From JADJYF01 sp965278995 (GTDB lineage: Bacteria; Pseudomonadota; Gammaproteobacteria; Ga0077536), in assembly GCA_965278995.1 (NCBI GenBank), contig OZ257136.1, positions 1,860,001 through 1,924,000 on the forward strand: 64,000 nt of DNA, read 5' to 3'. Position numbers and translations under genes: made by a program. The notes beneath the pieces were generated by a model. The model searched no databases and had not been told where the DNA came from. It worked only from the letters and a program-made list of their open reading frames with translations. Each line of letters begins with the position of its first letter. The stretch's first letter is position 1. Shown here piece after piece: positions 42,466-52,799 of the stretch.

Positions 42466-44052
42466 ATGGCTATTGCGGAACAAGCCCGGTCGGACGACTG
42501 GAAAGACAAATATTTCAAAGCGCTGAATGAGTTCGATCACGAGGGGCGACGACGTGCCGAGCAATTGACACGGGTGAGTCGCGAACTGCTGGGCGTTCTT
42601 GAGCGGTTTCGCGGTGCGGACGACGAATTCGACCACGAGCTGGACACGCTCGGCCGTTCCCGGCAACTCGACGAAGACCCGCAGCAGGCCCGTCTGCGCG
42701 AACTGGTTGCCAAGCTCGCGCGCAGCGGGCAACGCCTGCCGACCACCGCTATCGAGCCGCCGGCAGAACGGTCGCGAACCCTCACAGAGAGTTCAGCAGC
42801 TTCTTATCTTGCGCTGGTCAGTGCACTCGCCGACGCGCCGGCGGGCAGTACGTCAGATTCAGCTCCGCTGCGAGCCGCGCTCGGCGAACTGAAATCCTAT
42901 CTCGAAGTGGCCACGACCCAGGCCGAACAGGTCGACCTCGTGACCACCGTCGCCGGCATGCTGTCGGACATTCTCGCTCAATCTGGAACACAAACCGACG
43001 CCGAAAGAACGTTCGCGGCTCGCGAGGCGCTGCAGACCCTGGTCGATCGTCTGTCGCTGCCGGAAGCAGCACAAATACGGCTGACTGCGCTCACCCCCCA
43101 ATTGCAGCACGCCCAGGATGGCGCGACCGTGCGCCGCATCGCACGCGAGCTGGCTGATGTCCTTGTCGACCATATCGACAGCATGCATGCCGAACTCGCC
43201 AGCCTGAATGGATTCCTGATCGTCATCAAAAACCGACTCGGCGATGTCGCCGGCTTTCTGCTCAGCGAAACCAGCGAACGCAGCGCTGCCACGGCTGCGC
43301 GCAGTGCGCTCGATACGGCAATGGGGCAAGCGCTGAACAAGCTTCGTGAGCAGACTGACGAGGCGACCAGTCTCGACCAGTTGAAGCACGACATCCAGGC
43401 GAAGATAGCGCTCATCGATGGCAACGTTGCGACTTATCTGCAGACGGAATCGGCCCGCGCTGTGCGCCTGGAATCCGAACAGGCAGCGCTGGTCCGTCAG
43501 CTCGACGAACTCGAGAGCCAGTCCGATAAACTGCGGCGCAAGCTTGCCGATGCGCAAGCACTGGCAGTGCGCGACAGCTTGACCGGACTGCCCAACCGTC
43601 ACGCTTACAACGAGCGGATCAAACTTGAACAGGCGCGCTGGCAGCGCGACCAGCGTCCGTTGAGTCTGGCCGTGCTCGACATCGATCGCTTCAAATCGAT
43701 CAACGACACGTTCGGCCATCCGGCCGGCGACCGGGTGCTGAAACACCTCTCCCGCGAGCTCGCCGGCCAGATCCGCGGCCAGGACTTCTTCGGGCGCTAT
43801 GGAGGCGAGGAATTTGTGCTCATTCTACCTGACACGTCACGCGACAATGCGCTCCGGCTGGTCGACAAATTGCGCCGGCACATCGAGACCTGCCGCTTCA
43901 AGTTCAAGGACTCGCCGGTCAATGTCACGTTTTCCTGCGGCGTCGCCCAGTTCCGCGCATCCGAACTCGTCGAGACGGTGATCGCGCGCGCCGATGCGGG
44001 TCTGTATGCGGCGAAAAACAATGGCCGCAATCGGGTCGAAGCGCTGGATTGA
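42466..44052 (+). CDS. Diguanylate cyclase (GGDEF) with long helical N-terminus
   Basis: A 528-residue protein. Residues 1-345 are Glu/Arg/Leu-rich and mostly helical, with a strong coiled coil near 315-365. The GGDEF domain (about 370-528) has an intact active site GGEEF and an inhibitory I-site RGQD five residues before it, so it should make cyclic di-GMP and be product-inhibited. There is no membrane segment or signal peptide. The start codon is the best ATG after the divergent FAH gene, but its ribosome-binding site is weak. The stop codon TGA is formed with the first bases of the repeat that follows. Confidence 0.92.
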   Translation: MAIAEQARSDDWKDKYFKALNEFDHEGRRRAEQLTRVSRELLGVLERFRGADDEFDHELDTLGRSRQLDEDPQQARLRELVAKLARSGQRLPTTAIEPPAERSRTLTESSAASYLALVSALADAPAGSTSDSAPLRAALGELKSYLEVATTQAEQVDLVTTVAGMLSDILAQSGTQTDAERTFAAREALQTLVDRLSLPEAAQIRLTALTPQLQHAQDGATVRRIARELADVLVDHIDSMHAELASLNGFLIVIKNRLGDVAGFLLSETSERSAATAARSALDTAMGQALNKLREQTDEATSLDQLKHDIQAKIALIDGNVATYLQTESARAVRLESEQAALVRQLDELESQSDKLRRKLADAQALAVRDSLTGLPNRHAYNERIKLEQARWQRDQRPLSLAVLDIDRFKSINDTFGHPAGDRVLKHLSRELAGQIRGQDFFGRYGGEEFVLILPDTSRDNALRLVDKLRRHIETCRFKFKDSPVNVTFSCGVAQFRASELVETVIARADAGLYAAKNNGRNRVEALD

Positions 44053-44123
44053 CAGGCTGGTCAAAGACGTCGCGAGCGACGGCAGGACAAGGCGCACGAG
44101 CACAGTAGTTTTTTACCAGCCTG
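44053..44123. repeat. Dispersed palindromic repeat, short copy (71 bp)
   Basis: The inverse-oriented counterpart of the 18089-18228 element, lacking its central 69 bp. The terminal inverted repeats are CAGGCTGG and CCAGCCTG, with an internal T6 run near 44109-44114. It fills exactly the space between the stop codon of the diguanylate cyclase (44050-44052) and that of the CBS gene (44124-44126). The hairpin plus T-run could terminate the plus-strand transcript. Confidence 0.8.
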
Positions 44124-44561
44124 TCAAGCGAGGGTGCCGCTGATGTAGGTCTCGAGCTGCCCGATCACGAATTCCTGCTCGGCGATGATCGATTTCACCA
44201 GATCGCCGATTGAGATCATGCCAATCAACTGTCCGTCCTCCAGCACTGGCAGGTGCCGAATTTTCTTCTCCGTCATGATGCTCATGCAGTCAGGAATCGA
44301 TTGCTCGGGTGTCGCGTAGAGAACTGCACGCGTCATGATCGCGGAGACCGGAGTATCGCGCGACGAACGGCCCTCGAGAATGACTTTACGGGCGTAATCG
44401 CGCTCGCTGACGAGACCGGCAATCACATCGCCTTCGCTCACAATCAAGGCGCCGATACCCTTTTCGGCCATCAGCCCGAGGGCGTCATAAACCGTTGTTG
44501 TCGGCGCGACTCGCCAGACCTCATGACCCTTGTCTTTGAGCAGTTGACCGACCGTGCGCAT
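44124..44561 (-). CDS. Two-CBS-domain protein
   Basis: A 145-residue protein made of two CBS motifs (about 8-65 and 72-130), each with the typical IGALIVSEGDVIAGLVSERD or HLPVLEDGQLIGMISIGDLV ending. Such pairs bind AMP, ATP or similar nucleotides and often regulate another protein. GGAGGAG abuts ATG 44567 but lies about 6 nt from ATG 44561, so the latter is used. No catalytic domain is attached. Confidence 0.92.
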   Translation of the reverse strand: MRTVGQLLKDKGHEVWRVAPTTTVYDALGLMAEKGIGALIVSEGDVIAGLVSERDYARKVILEGRSSRDTPVSAIMTRAVLYATPEQSIPDCMSIMTEKKIRHLPVLEDGQLIGMISIGDLVKSIIAEQEFVIGQLETYISGTLA

Positions 44562-44715
44562 GGGCATCTCCTCCAGACATTGAGCCGCTGAGTTCTCTCG
44601 ACGCTCTACACTCTACACTTTAGTACATCACGTCGCGCGTGCCACCCTGCCGGTGCCGGCGTCTGATGCCTGCGGTACACTGGCTCTTTGTTGGTGCAGA
44701 CAATTGGGGAACGAG

Positions 44716-45498
44716 ATGACGGCAGTCGTGGTATGTGCGCAGGACGGCGCAGTGATGCGAATAGAAATCAATCGACCGGAGCGACGCAATGCGCTGAACG
44801 AAGACGTCTGTGCCGGCATAGCTGCGGGCATCGCCACCGCCGAATCGACACCCGCTGTGCGCCTCATCGTGCTGACCGGCAGCGGCGAGAAAGCGTTCTG
44901 TGCCGGCGGCGATATGAAGCCGGCGGCCGATGGCGCGCCGTTCACGATGAATCCCGCCGACCCACGCCACTATGTGATCAGCCTGTTCCGGCGGATGGAA
45001 CAATGCGGCCTGCCGATACTGGCACGGGTCAATGGCCACGCCCTGGCCGGTGGGCTCGGCCTGGTCTGCGCCTGCGACATGGCAATCGCGGCATCGACCG
45101 CCACTTTCGGTGTCCCGGAAACACGGGTCGGTCTGTTCCCGATGATGATCCTGTCGTACATGATGCGCATTGTTCCACGGCGCAAGCTGTTCGAAATGAC
45201 GATCACAGGCGAGAATTTCGATGCCACCGAGGCGCTGGCGCTGGGTATCGTCAACTATGTCGTTCCGCCTGCCGAACTCGATGCCAAGCTGGAGTGGCTG
45301 GTCGCACGCATCGTCGACAAGTCGCCAACCGGTATCAAGCTCGGCAAGCAGGCGTTTCGTGCGATCGAGGATATGCCGCTGGACAAGGCCTTCGAATATA
45401 CCCAGTTGATGCTGCCGATCATGGCGCAGACTGAGGACGCCCGTGAAGGCATGGCGGCATTCAACGAGAAGCGCCCGCCCCGCTGGCCCGGTCGATGA
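44716..45498 (+). CDS. Enoyl-CoA hydratase/isomerase family protein (LiuC/AtuE-like)
   Basis: A 260-residue crotonase opening the carboxylase cluster. The oxyanion motif FCAGGDMK and HALAGGLGLVCACD are present. The first classical catalytic Glu is Gly/Leu here, while the second (PETRVGLFP) is kept, a pattern that also occurs among branched-chain glutaconyl-CoA hydratases. It probably hydrates the carboxylated product made by the downstream enzymes. ATG 44716 has GGGGA upstream. Its stop overlaps the next start by 4 bp (ATGA). Confidence 0.9.
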   Translation: MTAVVVCAQDGAVMRIEINRPERRNALNEDVCAGIAAGIATAESTPAVRLIVLTGSGEKAFCAGGDMKPAADGAPFTMNPADPRHYVISLFRRMEQCGLPILARVNGHALAGGLGLVCACDMAIAASTATFGVPETRVGLFPMMILSYMMRIVPRRKLFEMTITGENFDATEALALGIVNYVVPPAELDAKLEWLVARIVDKSPTGIKLGKQAFRAIEDMPLDKAFEYTQLMLPIMAQTEDAREGMAAFNEKRPPRWPGR

Positions 45499-47291
45499 AA
45501 CTTGCTGCCCGGAACGGACAGCTGCGTATCGGCTGTGGCGCCGGCTTCTGGGGTGACAGCACCGACGGTCCGCGCCAACTGGTGGCACACGGCGACATCG
45601 ACTACCTGGTCATGGACTATCTGGCCGAGATCACGATGTCGATCCTGGCGCGAATGAGAGCGCGCGACGCGGAGTCCGGTTACGCCACCGATTTTATCGA
45701 GCATGTCATGCAACCGCTGCTCGGCGACCTCGTCGAACGCGGCATCAAGGTCGTGACCAATGCCGGCGGTATTCATCCGTTGGCCTGCAAGCGCGCGCTG
45801 GAGTCGATTGCGGCAGCCGCTGGCGTGCCGCTCAAGGTCGCAGCAGTAACCGGCGACGATCTCACCAGCCTGGCTGCAAGTCTGCGCGATGAGAAGATCG
45901 GCGAAATGAGCAGCGGCGCCCCCTTGCCTGCGCGTCTCGCGAGCATCAACGCCTATCTCGGCGCGACGCCGATAGCCGCCGCATTGGCTGCCGGCGCAGA
46001 TGTCGTGATCTGCGGGCGCTGCGTCGACAGCGCGCTCGTCCTCGGCCCGCTGATACATGAGTTCGGGTGGGCTGCCAACGACTACGATCGCCTCGCTGCC
46101 GGCTCGCTCGCCGGCCATATCATCGAATGCGGGACGCAATGTACCGGTGGCCTGTTTACCGACTGGGAGACGGTCCCCGGCTGGGACGACATGGGCTTCC
46201 CGATAGCCGTGTGTCGCGCCGACGGCAGCTTCGATATCACCAAGCCACCCGGCACGGGTGGGCTGGTCAGCTGCGCAACGGTTGCCGAACAAATCATCTA
46301 CGAAATAGGCGATCCGGCGTGTTACCGCCTGCCCGATGTCGATTGCGATTTCACCGCAGTGCAACTGACCCAGACGGCACCGGACTGTGTGACGGTGCGC
46401 GGCGCGCGCGGTCGTACACCCGGCACGCACTACAAGGTCTCGGCAACCTGGGCCGATGGTTATCGCGCGACAGCGACAATGATGATCGGCGGTATCGCCG
46501 CGCGCGCTAAAGCCGAGCGCGTCGCGGCCAGCATTATCGCCCGCACGCGCCGGCAGTTCGCTGCGGCAGGGATCGCCGACTATCGCGAAGTCTCGGTAGA
46601 AGTGCTCGGCGCTGAAAGCACTTATGGCCCCCATAGTCGCGCCCGCGACACGCGTGAGGTGATCCTCAAACTCGCGGTCGCGCACGCCGACAAACAGGCG
46701 CTCGAACGCTTCGCGCGTGAAATCTATCCGGCGGCAACGGCCATGGCGCAAGGCCTGACCGGTTTTGCCGGCGGACGACCGAACGTGCAGCCGGTCGTGC
46801 GGCTGTATTCGTGCATGGTGCTGAGATCGCGCGTGTCCGTCGCAGTGATGGTGGGGGAACAGTCAATCGAAGTGGCGATTGATCCAGGCGTGGACGCAAT
46901 ACCCCCGCCCCGGGAGTCGCCTGTGGCAGCCCGTGCTCCATCTGGCGAACAGGTAACAGTCCCCTTGATCTCGCTCGCGCATGCGCGTTCCGGCGATAAA
47001 GGCGACAGTGCCAATATCGGCGTGCTGGCGCGGCGCCCGGAAGATGTCGAACTGCTGCGCCGCGTACTCAGCGCCGAGGCGGTCGCCGCCTGGTTCGCCC
47101 ATCTTGTTCGTGGTTCGGTGACGCGCTACGAATGGCCTGGACTGAACGGGTTCAATTTCGTTCTCGAACAGGCGCTGGGCGGCGGCGGTGTCGCCTCTTT
47201 GCGCCACGACCCGCAAGGCAAAGCGTATGCGCAGATGCTGCTCGACATGCCCATCGCGGTGCCGGCAAGCCACGCGCGCGATCTCTCCTGA
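45495..47291 (+). CDS. AtuA-like (DUF1446) family protein
   Basis: A 598-residue protein of the family named after AtuA from the acyclic terpene utilisation cluster of pseudomonads. The N-terminal 440 residues carry IGCGAGFWGDS and GRCVDSALVLGPLIHEFGW; the C-terminal 110 residues (after about 485, LISLAHARSGDKGD) form the second AtuA-type domain. The biochemical role is not established even for AtuA. It is translationally coupled to the crotonase gene by ATGA overlap. Confidence 0.92.
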   Translation: MKLAARNGQLRIGCGAGFWGDSTDGPRQLVAHGDIDYLVMDYLAEITMSILARMRARDAESGYATDFIEHVMQPLLGDLVERGIKVVTNAGGIHPLACKRALESIAAAAGVPLKVAAVTGDDLTSLAASLRDEKIGEMSSGAPLPARLASINAYLGATPIAAALAAGADVVICGRCVDSALVLGPLIHEFGWAANDYDRLAAGSLAGHIIECGTQCTGGLFTDWETVPGWDDMGFPIAVCRADGSFDITKPPGTGGLVSCATVAEQIIYEIGDPACYRLPDVDCDFTAVQLTQTAPDCVTVRGARGRTPGTHYKVSATWADGYRATATMMIGGIAARAKAERVAASIIARTRRQFAAAGIADYREVSVEVLGAESTYGPHSRARDTREVILKLAVAHADKQALERFAREIYPAATAMAQGLTGFAGGRPNVQPVVRLYSCMVLRSRVSVAVMVGEQSIEVAIDPGVDAIPPPRESPVAARAPSGEQVTVPLISLAHARSGDKGDSANIGVLARRPEDVELLRRVLSAEAVAAWFAHLVRGSVTRYEWPGLNGFNFVLEQALGGGGVASLRHDPQGKAYAQMLLDMPIAVPASHARDLS

Positions 47292-47320
47292 GCAGCGGTC
47301 TGTGAAGACTGCGACTGCGG

Positions 47321-47326
47321 TATAGT
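47321..47326 (+). promoter_or_regulatory. Candidate -10 element for the carboxylase genes
   Basis: TATAGT lies in the 92-bp gap between the AtuA-like and biotin carboxylase genes, 58 bp before ATG 47384. The region 17 bp upstream (TCTGTG) is a poor -35. A secondary internal promoter is possible. Confidence 0.3.
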
Positions 47327-47383
47327 AGCGGCCCTACCGACCCGATCCACGGCGCCCACGCCGGAGTACCGAGCACGAACCGC

Positions 47384-48856
<1,473 letters not shown>

Positions 48857-48858
48857 CC

Positions 48859-49359
48859 ATGGCGCTGGATTTCACTTTTCATCTCGAGGGTGACGCGCAT
48901 GCGGTCAGTATTGCAGAGCGCTCGCCTGAACTTGTGTTGACGGTCGACGGATCGCGCCATGTCGTGGCCGAGGCCGTTGCGCTCGACGGTGATCAGATCC
49001 TGTTGACGGTCGATGGCCGCAGCTACGCGGTGTGGCGCACACACGAGGGCGAGCGCATACATCTGCATATCGGCGGCCGCAGTTTCTCGATTGGCTATGC
49101 CGACGCCATCAGCGCCGCCCGCGTACTCGCCGGCGGTGACGACACACTGCGCGCCGACATGCCCGGCGTCGTCGTTGCCGTGAACGCTACGGCCGACGGC
49201 AATGTTGCGCCGGGCGACGTTCTCCTGGTCATCGAATCGATGAAAATGCAGATCAATATCGTCGCTCATCGTGCGGGCCGCGTCGCCTGCGTGCATGTCG
49301 AACTCAATCAGAGTTTCGACAAAGGGGCCGACCTCGTTACCATGCATGCGGAATCCTGA
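48859..49359 (+). CDS. Biotin carboxyl carrier part of the split alpha chain
   Basis: A 166-residue protein. The N-terminal half resembles the BT (carboxylase-interaction) domain. The C-terminal 75 residues are the biotinyl domain with the biotin-accepting Lys in ESMKMQ. Normally this is the C-terminal third of an MCC/GCC-type alpha subunit. Its ATG is 2 bp after the stop of the preceding gene (TGACCATG), so it is probably translated by coupling. It overlaps the carboxyltransferase gene by one base (TGATG). Confidence 0.92.
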   Translation: MALDFTFHLEGDAHAVSIAERSPELVLTVDGSRHVVAEAVALDGDQILLTVDGRSYAVWRTHEGERIHLHIGGRSFSIGYADAISAARVLAGGDDTLRADMPGVVVAVNATADGNVAPGDVLLVIESMKMQINIVAHRAGRVACVHVELNQSFDKGADLVTMHAES

Positions 49360-50966
49360 TGGCACGCCTGACTTCCAACATTCAGACCGGCTCGGCGGAG
49401 TTCCGCCGCCACTACGCCCACAATCAGCGGCTCGTCGCTGAACTGCGCGAGCGCCAGCGTGCAGCGCGTCATGATCGACCGTCGAAAGATGTCGAGCGCC
49501 TCGCTTCACAGGGCAAGATGATGCCGCGCGAGCGCATCGAGCGCCTGCTCGACCCGGGCACGCCGTTCCTCGAGTTCTCGACCCTGGCGGCGAACATGGC
49601 CTACGACGGCGAGGCGCCCGGCGCGAGCTGCATCACCGGCATCGGAATCGTGCAGGGCCGTGAAGTCATCATCCAGGCCAACGATGCCAGCATCAAAGGC
49701 GGCGCCTGGTATCCGCTGTCGATCAAAAAAATCGTGCGCTGCCTCGATATCGCAATCGAGAACCGCTTGCCGGTGATCCATCTGTGCGATTCGGCAGGCG
49801 GCTTTCTGCCGCTGCAATCTGAATTGTTTCCCGACAAATACATGGCGGGGCGCATTTTCCGCAACCAATGCACGTTGTCCAAGCTCGGCGTAAAACAGCT
49901 CGCGCTGGTGTTCGGCCAGTGCACGGCGGGCGGCGCTTATATTCCAGCGCTGTCGGATTACTCGGTTATCGTCCGCGGCACTGGCGCGGTATTTCTCGCC
50001 GGTCCACCGCTGGTCAAAGCCGCAACGGGCGAAATCGTGACGTCAGACGCACTCGGTGGCTGTGATCTGCACACGCAGATCAGCGGGACCTGCGATTACC
50101 CGGCTTCGACCGAACTCGAAGCGATTGCCATCGGCCGCGAGATCGTCGGGCAGTGGGCGCAGGCGCCGAAATGGGCGCTGCAACGCGATCCTGTCGAAGC
50201 GCCTTATTACGATCCCGATGAACTCTACGGCATCATTCCCGACGACATCAAGCGCGCGTTCGAGATGCGCGAAGTGATCGCGCGCATCGTCGACGGCAGC
50301 CGCTTTCACGAGTATCAGCCTGCTTACGGTACGACACTGGTCTGCGGCTACGCCAACATCTGGGGTTACAAAATAGGGATACTTGCCAACAACGGCGTGC
50401 TGTTCAATGACAGCGCCCTGAAAAGCGCGCATTTCATCGAACTGTGCAATCAGAACGAGACACCGCTGCTCTTCCTGCAGAACATCACCGGCTATATGGT
50501 CGGGCGGGAATACGAAGCGCGCGGGATCTCGAAAGACGGTGCGAAAATGATCATGGCGCAGGTCGGCTCGCGGGTACCGAAGTTCACCGTCATGTGCCAT
50601 GGCTCTTTCGGCGCGGGCAACTATGGCATGTGCGGGCGGGCGTTCGATGGCCGCATGCTGTTCAGCTGGCCCAATCATCAGATTGGCGTGATGGGCGGCG
50701 AACAGGCGGCGAAGACACTGGCTGAAGTCAAACTGCGCCAGCTGGAGCGCCGCGGCGAACAACTCGACCAGGATGTGCTCGATACGGTCTATCGCGAGAC
50801 GCTGGAAGCGTATCAACACCAGATGTCGGCGTATTACTCGACGTCGGAGGTGTGGGACGACGGCATCCTCGATCCAGTCGATACGCGCAATGCATTGGGA
50901 ATAGCCATCAGTGCATCGCTGAACGCGCCGCTGACTGACGGCGGCTACGGCGTCTTCCGTTTCTGA
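49359..50966 (+). CDS. Acyl-CoA carboxylase carboxyltransferase beta subunit
   Basis: A 535-residue carboxyltransferase, the exact size of MccB/AtuC. Both crotonase-like halves are present: the first with GKMMPRERIERLLDPG and CTAGGAYIPALSD, the second with NNGVLFNDSALKSAHFIELC and GSFGAGNYGMCGRA. It transfers CO2 from biotin to the gamma carbon of an enoyl-CoA. The GGFLPLQ loop differs from the GGANLPRQ of textbook methylcrotonyl-CoA carboxylase, so a bulkier or different acyl-CoA is possible. It is coupled to the carrier gene by TGATG overlap. Confidence 0.94.
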   Translation: MARLTSNIQTGSAEFRRHYAHNQRLVAELRERQRAARHDRPSKDVERLASQGKMMPRERIERLLDPGTPFLEFSTLAANMAYDGEAPGASCITGIGIVQGREVIIQANDASIKGGAWYPLSIKKIVRCLDIAIENRLPVIHLCDSAGGFLPLQSELFPDKYMAGRIFRNQCTLSKLGVKQLALVFGQCTAGGAYIPALSDYSVIVRGTGAVFLAGPPLVKAATGEIVTSDALGGCDLHTQISGTCDYPASTELEAIAIGREIVGQWAQAPKWALQRDPVEAPYYDPDELYGIIPDDIKRAFEMREVIARIVDGSRFHEYQPAYGTTLVCGYANIWGYKIGILANNGVLFNDSALKSAHFIELCNQNETPLLFLQNITGYMVGREYEARGISKDGAKMIMAQVGSRVPKFTVMCHGSFGAGNYGMCGRAFDGRMLFSWPNHQIGVMGGEQAAKTLAEVKLRQLERRGEQLDQDVLDTVYRETLEAYQHQMSAYYSTSEVWDDGILDPVDTRNALGIAISASLNAPLTDGGYGVFRF

Positions 50967-50994
50967 TTGCCTGCCTGTCGAGGAAGCAATCGCC

Positions 50995-52155
50995 GTGTCT
51001 GCTGCTGCTCCTGTCCAGTTTGATGAGCTTCCCACCGCCAGTGGCCAGCGTATCGGTGTCGCCCGCCTCAACGCCGAGAAATCACTGAATGCACTGACGC
51101 TGGAAATGATCGACCTGCTCGGTGAGAAGCTGCCGAAGTGGTCAGTCGATCCGGAGATTGCGTTCGTGATGCTGGAGGGTACCGGGGAACGCGCGTTCTG
51201 TGCCGGCGCCGATCTGCATCGCCTGTATGCAGCCTGCCTCGCGCATCATGCGACGCCTGAGCGCAATGACATCAGCGCCAACCGCTATGCGCTCGAATTC
51301 TTCTCGCGCGAATATCGTCTGGATTATCTGATTCACACTTACCCGAAGCCGGTACTGTGCTGGGGCCATGGTGTCGTGATGGGCGGTGGCATGGGTCTGC
51401 TGGTCGGCGCCAGCCACCGCGTAGTGACTGAGCAGGTCCGCATCGCGATGCCCGAGATCACCATCGGCCTCTATGCCGACGTTGGCGGCAGTTGGTTTCT
51501 GGCGCGCGCACCGGGCAAGACCGGGATCTTTCTCGCGCTGACAGCAGCGCCCTTGAATGCGAGCGATGCGTTGTTCGCTGGCCTGGCTGACATGCAGATT
51601 ACGCAGGCGCGCAAGCCAGCGGTCGTCGAAGCGCTTTGCCAACATGGCTGGCATCACGATGCCGACAGCAATGCCCGCGCACTCACCGGTCTGTTGCGAC
51701 AGTTCGCCGAATCGACGCTCGCTCACGGCCCGCTGCACACGCATTTCGATCGCATCAACACACTGTGCAGCCACGACGACACGGCGGATATCGTCCAGGC
51801 GATCACGACTCTCGACAGCGAAGACGAGTGGCTGAAACATGCCGCCGCAACCCTCGCGGCAGGCTCGCCGACTACCGCCGTGCTATCCGTAGCACTGCAA
51901 AGGCGCTTGCGCCACGCCTCGCTGGCCGAGGTGTTCCGCGCCGAACTGGTTGCCTCACTGACCTGCGCCGCCCGCCCGGATCTCGCCGAAGGCATCCGCG
52001 CCCTGCTGATCGACAAAGACCGAAGGCCGAAGTGGCAGCCGGCATCAATGGCGGATGCAGAGCGCGGCGAACTCGAGTCGTTTTTTGTGAATCCCTGGCC
52101 GGATACCGAGCATCCGCTGGCTGATCTTGGTCAGCACGAGTTATCTGCGCAGTAG
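50995..52155 (+). CDS. Crotonase-family 3-hydroxyisobutyryl-CoA hydrolase-like protein
   Basis: A 386-residue crotonase of the longer HIBYL-CoA hydrolase group. FCAGADLHRLY and VMGGGMGLLVGASHRV are the acyl-CoA-binding motifs, and the C-terminal RALLIDKDRRPKWQP block is diagnostic. It is either a thioesterase for a beta-hydroxyacyl-CoA or a hydratase. GTG 50995 has GAGGAAG 7 nt upstream. It is the last gene of the carboxylase cluster and may act on the hydrated product. Confidence 0.88.
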   Translation: MSAAAPVQFDELPTASGQRIGVARLNAEKSLNALTLEMIDLLGEKLPKWSVDPEIAFVMLEGTGERAFCAGADLHRLYAACLAHHATPERNDISANRYALEFFSREYRLDYLIHTYPKPVLCWGHGVVMGGGMGLLVGASHRVVTEQVRIAMPEITIGLYADVGGSWFLARAPGKTGIFLALTAAPLNASDALFAGLADMQITQARKPAVVEALCQHGWHHDADSNARALTGLLRQFAESTLAHGPLHTHFDRINTLCSHDDTADIVQAITTLDSEDEWLKHAAATLAAGSPTTAVLSVALQRRLRHASLAEVFRAELVASLTCAARPDLAEGIRALLIDKDRRPKWQPASMADAERGELESFFVNPWPDTEHPLADLGQHELSAQ

Positions 52156-52334
52156 CGGTTCTCCTGCCGTTGGAACGCATCACGCGGGCATCGCTCCTTT
52201 AAGCGTATCAAGATCCGCCGAGGTAGCCACGACGGCAGCCGAACTTGGCGTCCCCGACCAATTGTGGATTCGCAAATGCCGATTGGACTCAAGAATTGAT
52301 CACGCTTTAAAGCAGAAGTATCCCAGCTTCTGAA

Positions 52335-52763
52335 TTACCTGGCGTCCACGACTTCACCATCCACGTAATACCAGCGCCCGCTCTCGCGAACGAAACGACT
52401 GATCTCATGTAGCCGTTGACCGCGACCAAGCTGCCGATAGCGCGCGACGAATTCGACGATAGCCGTATCGCCAGTGGCGACGTGGCGTTTGACCTGCAAT
52501 CCCAGCCAGGTCGAAACGTCCGGCAGGTCGGGAGATAGATGAGGCGGGCGCGTTGAAGGGTGCCAGGTCGCCAACAGGTACGGCGCCAAACCTAGAACAT
52601 ACGCGCAGTAGCGCGAACGCATCAACGCTTCCGCGTCAGCGGCGGCAGCGCCTTCGTGCAGTGCGCCGCAGCAGGCAGTGTAGAGGCGTTCCGTGCCACA
52701 TGGGCACGGCTGCACACGCAAGTCGGATGCAGCTGATCGGCCTCGGCGTTTCGATTGCGCCAC
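52335..52763 (-). CDS. ychJ: YchJ-family protein with SEC-C-like motif
   Basis: A 142-residue protein. The N-terminal zinc-binding CPCGTERLYTACCG motif and the conserved EALMRSRYCAYVLG segment identify the YchJ/UPF0225 family; the C-terminal part is an NTF2-like fold with FVARYRQ. The family function is not established. It begins with GTG 52763, with AAGGGA upstream. The 179 bp before it on the left contain no gene I can support. Confidence 0.88.
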   Translation of the reverse strand: MAQSKRRGRSAASDLRVQPCPCGTERLYTACCGALHEGAAAADAEALMRSRYCAYVLGLAPYLLATWHPSTRPPHLSPDLPDVSTWLGLQVKRHVATGDTAIVEFVARYRQLGRGQRLHEISRFVRESGRWYYVDGEVVDAR

Positions 52764-52799
52764 GGCGTCAGTCCCTTAACGCCACGCCCGCCCGCTACT

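Noticed and set aside
45255..46751. A 498-codon minus-strand open frame
   Set aside because: Antisense to the crotonase and AtuA-like genes; no recognisable motif.
52127..52333. Possible remnant of an insertion-sequence OrfA (68-codon frame with AAELGVPDQ)
   Set aside because: The match to a helix-turn-helix transposase start is short, most of the frame overlaps the end of the preceding gene or is unlike a transposase, and no inverted repeats flank it.
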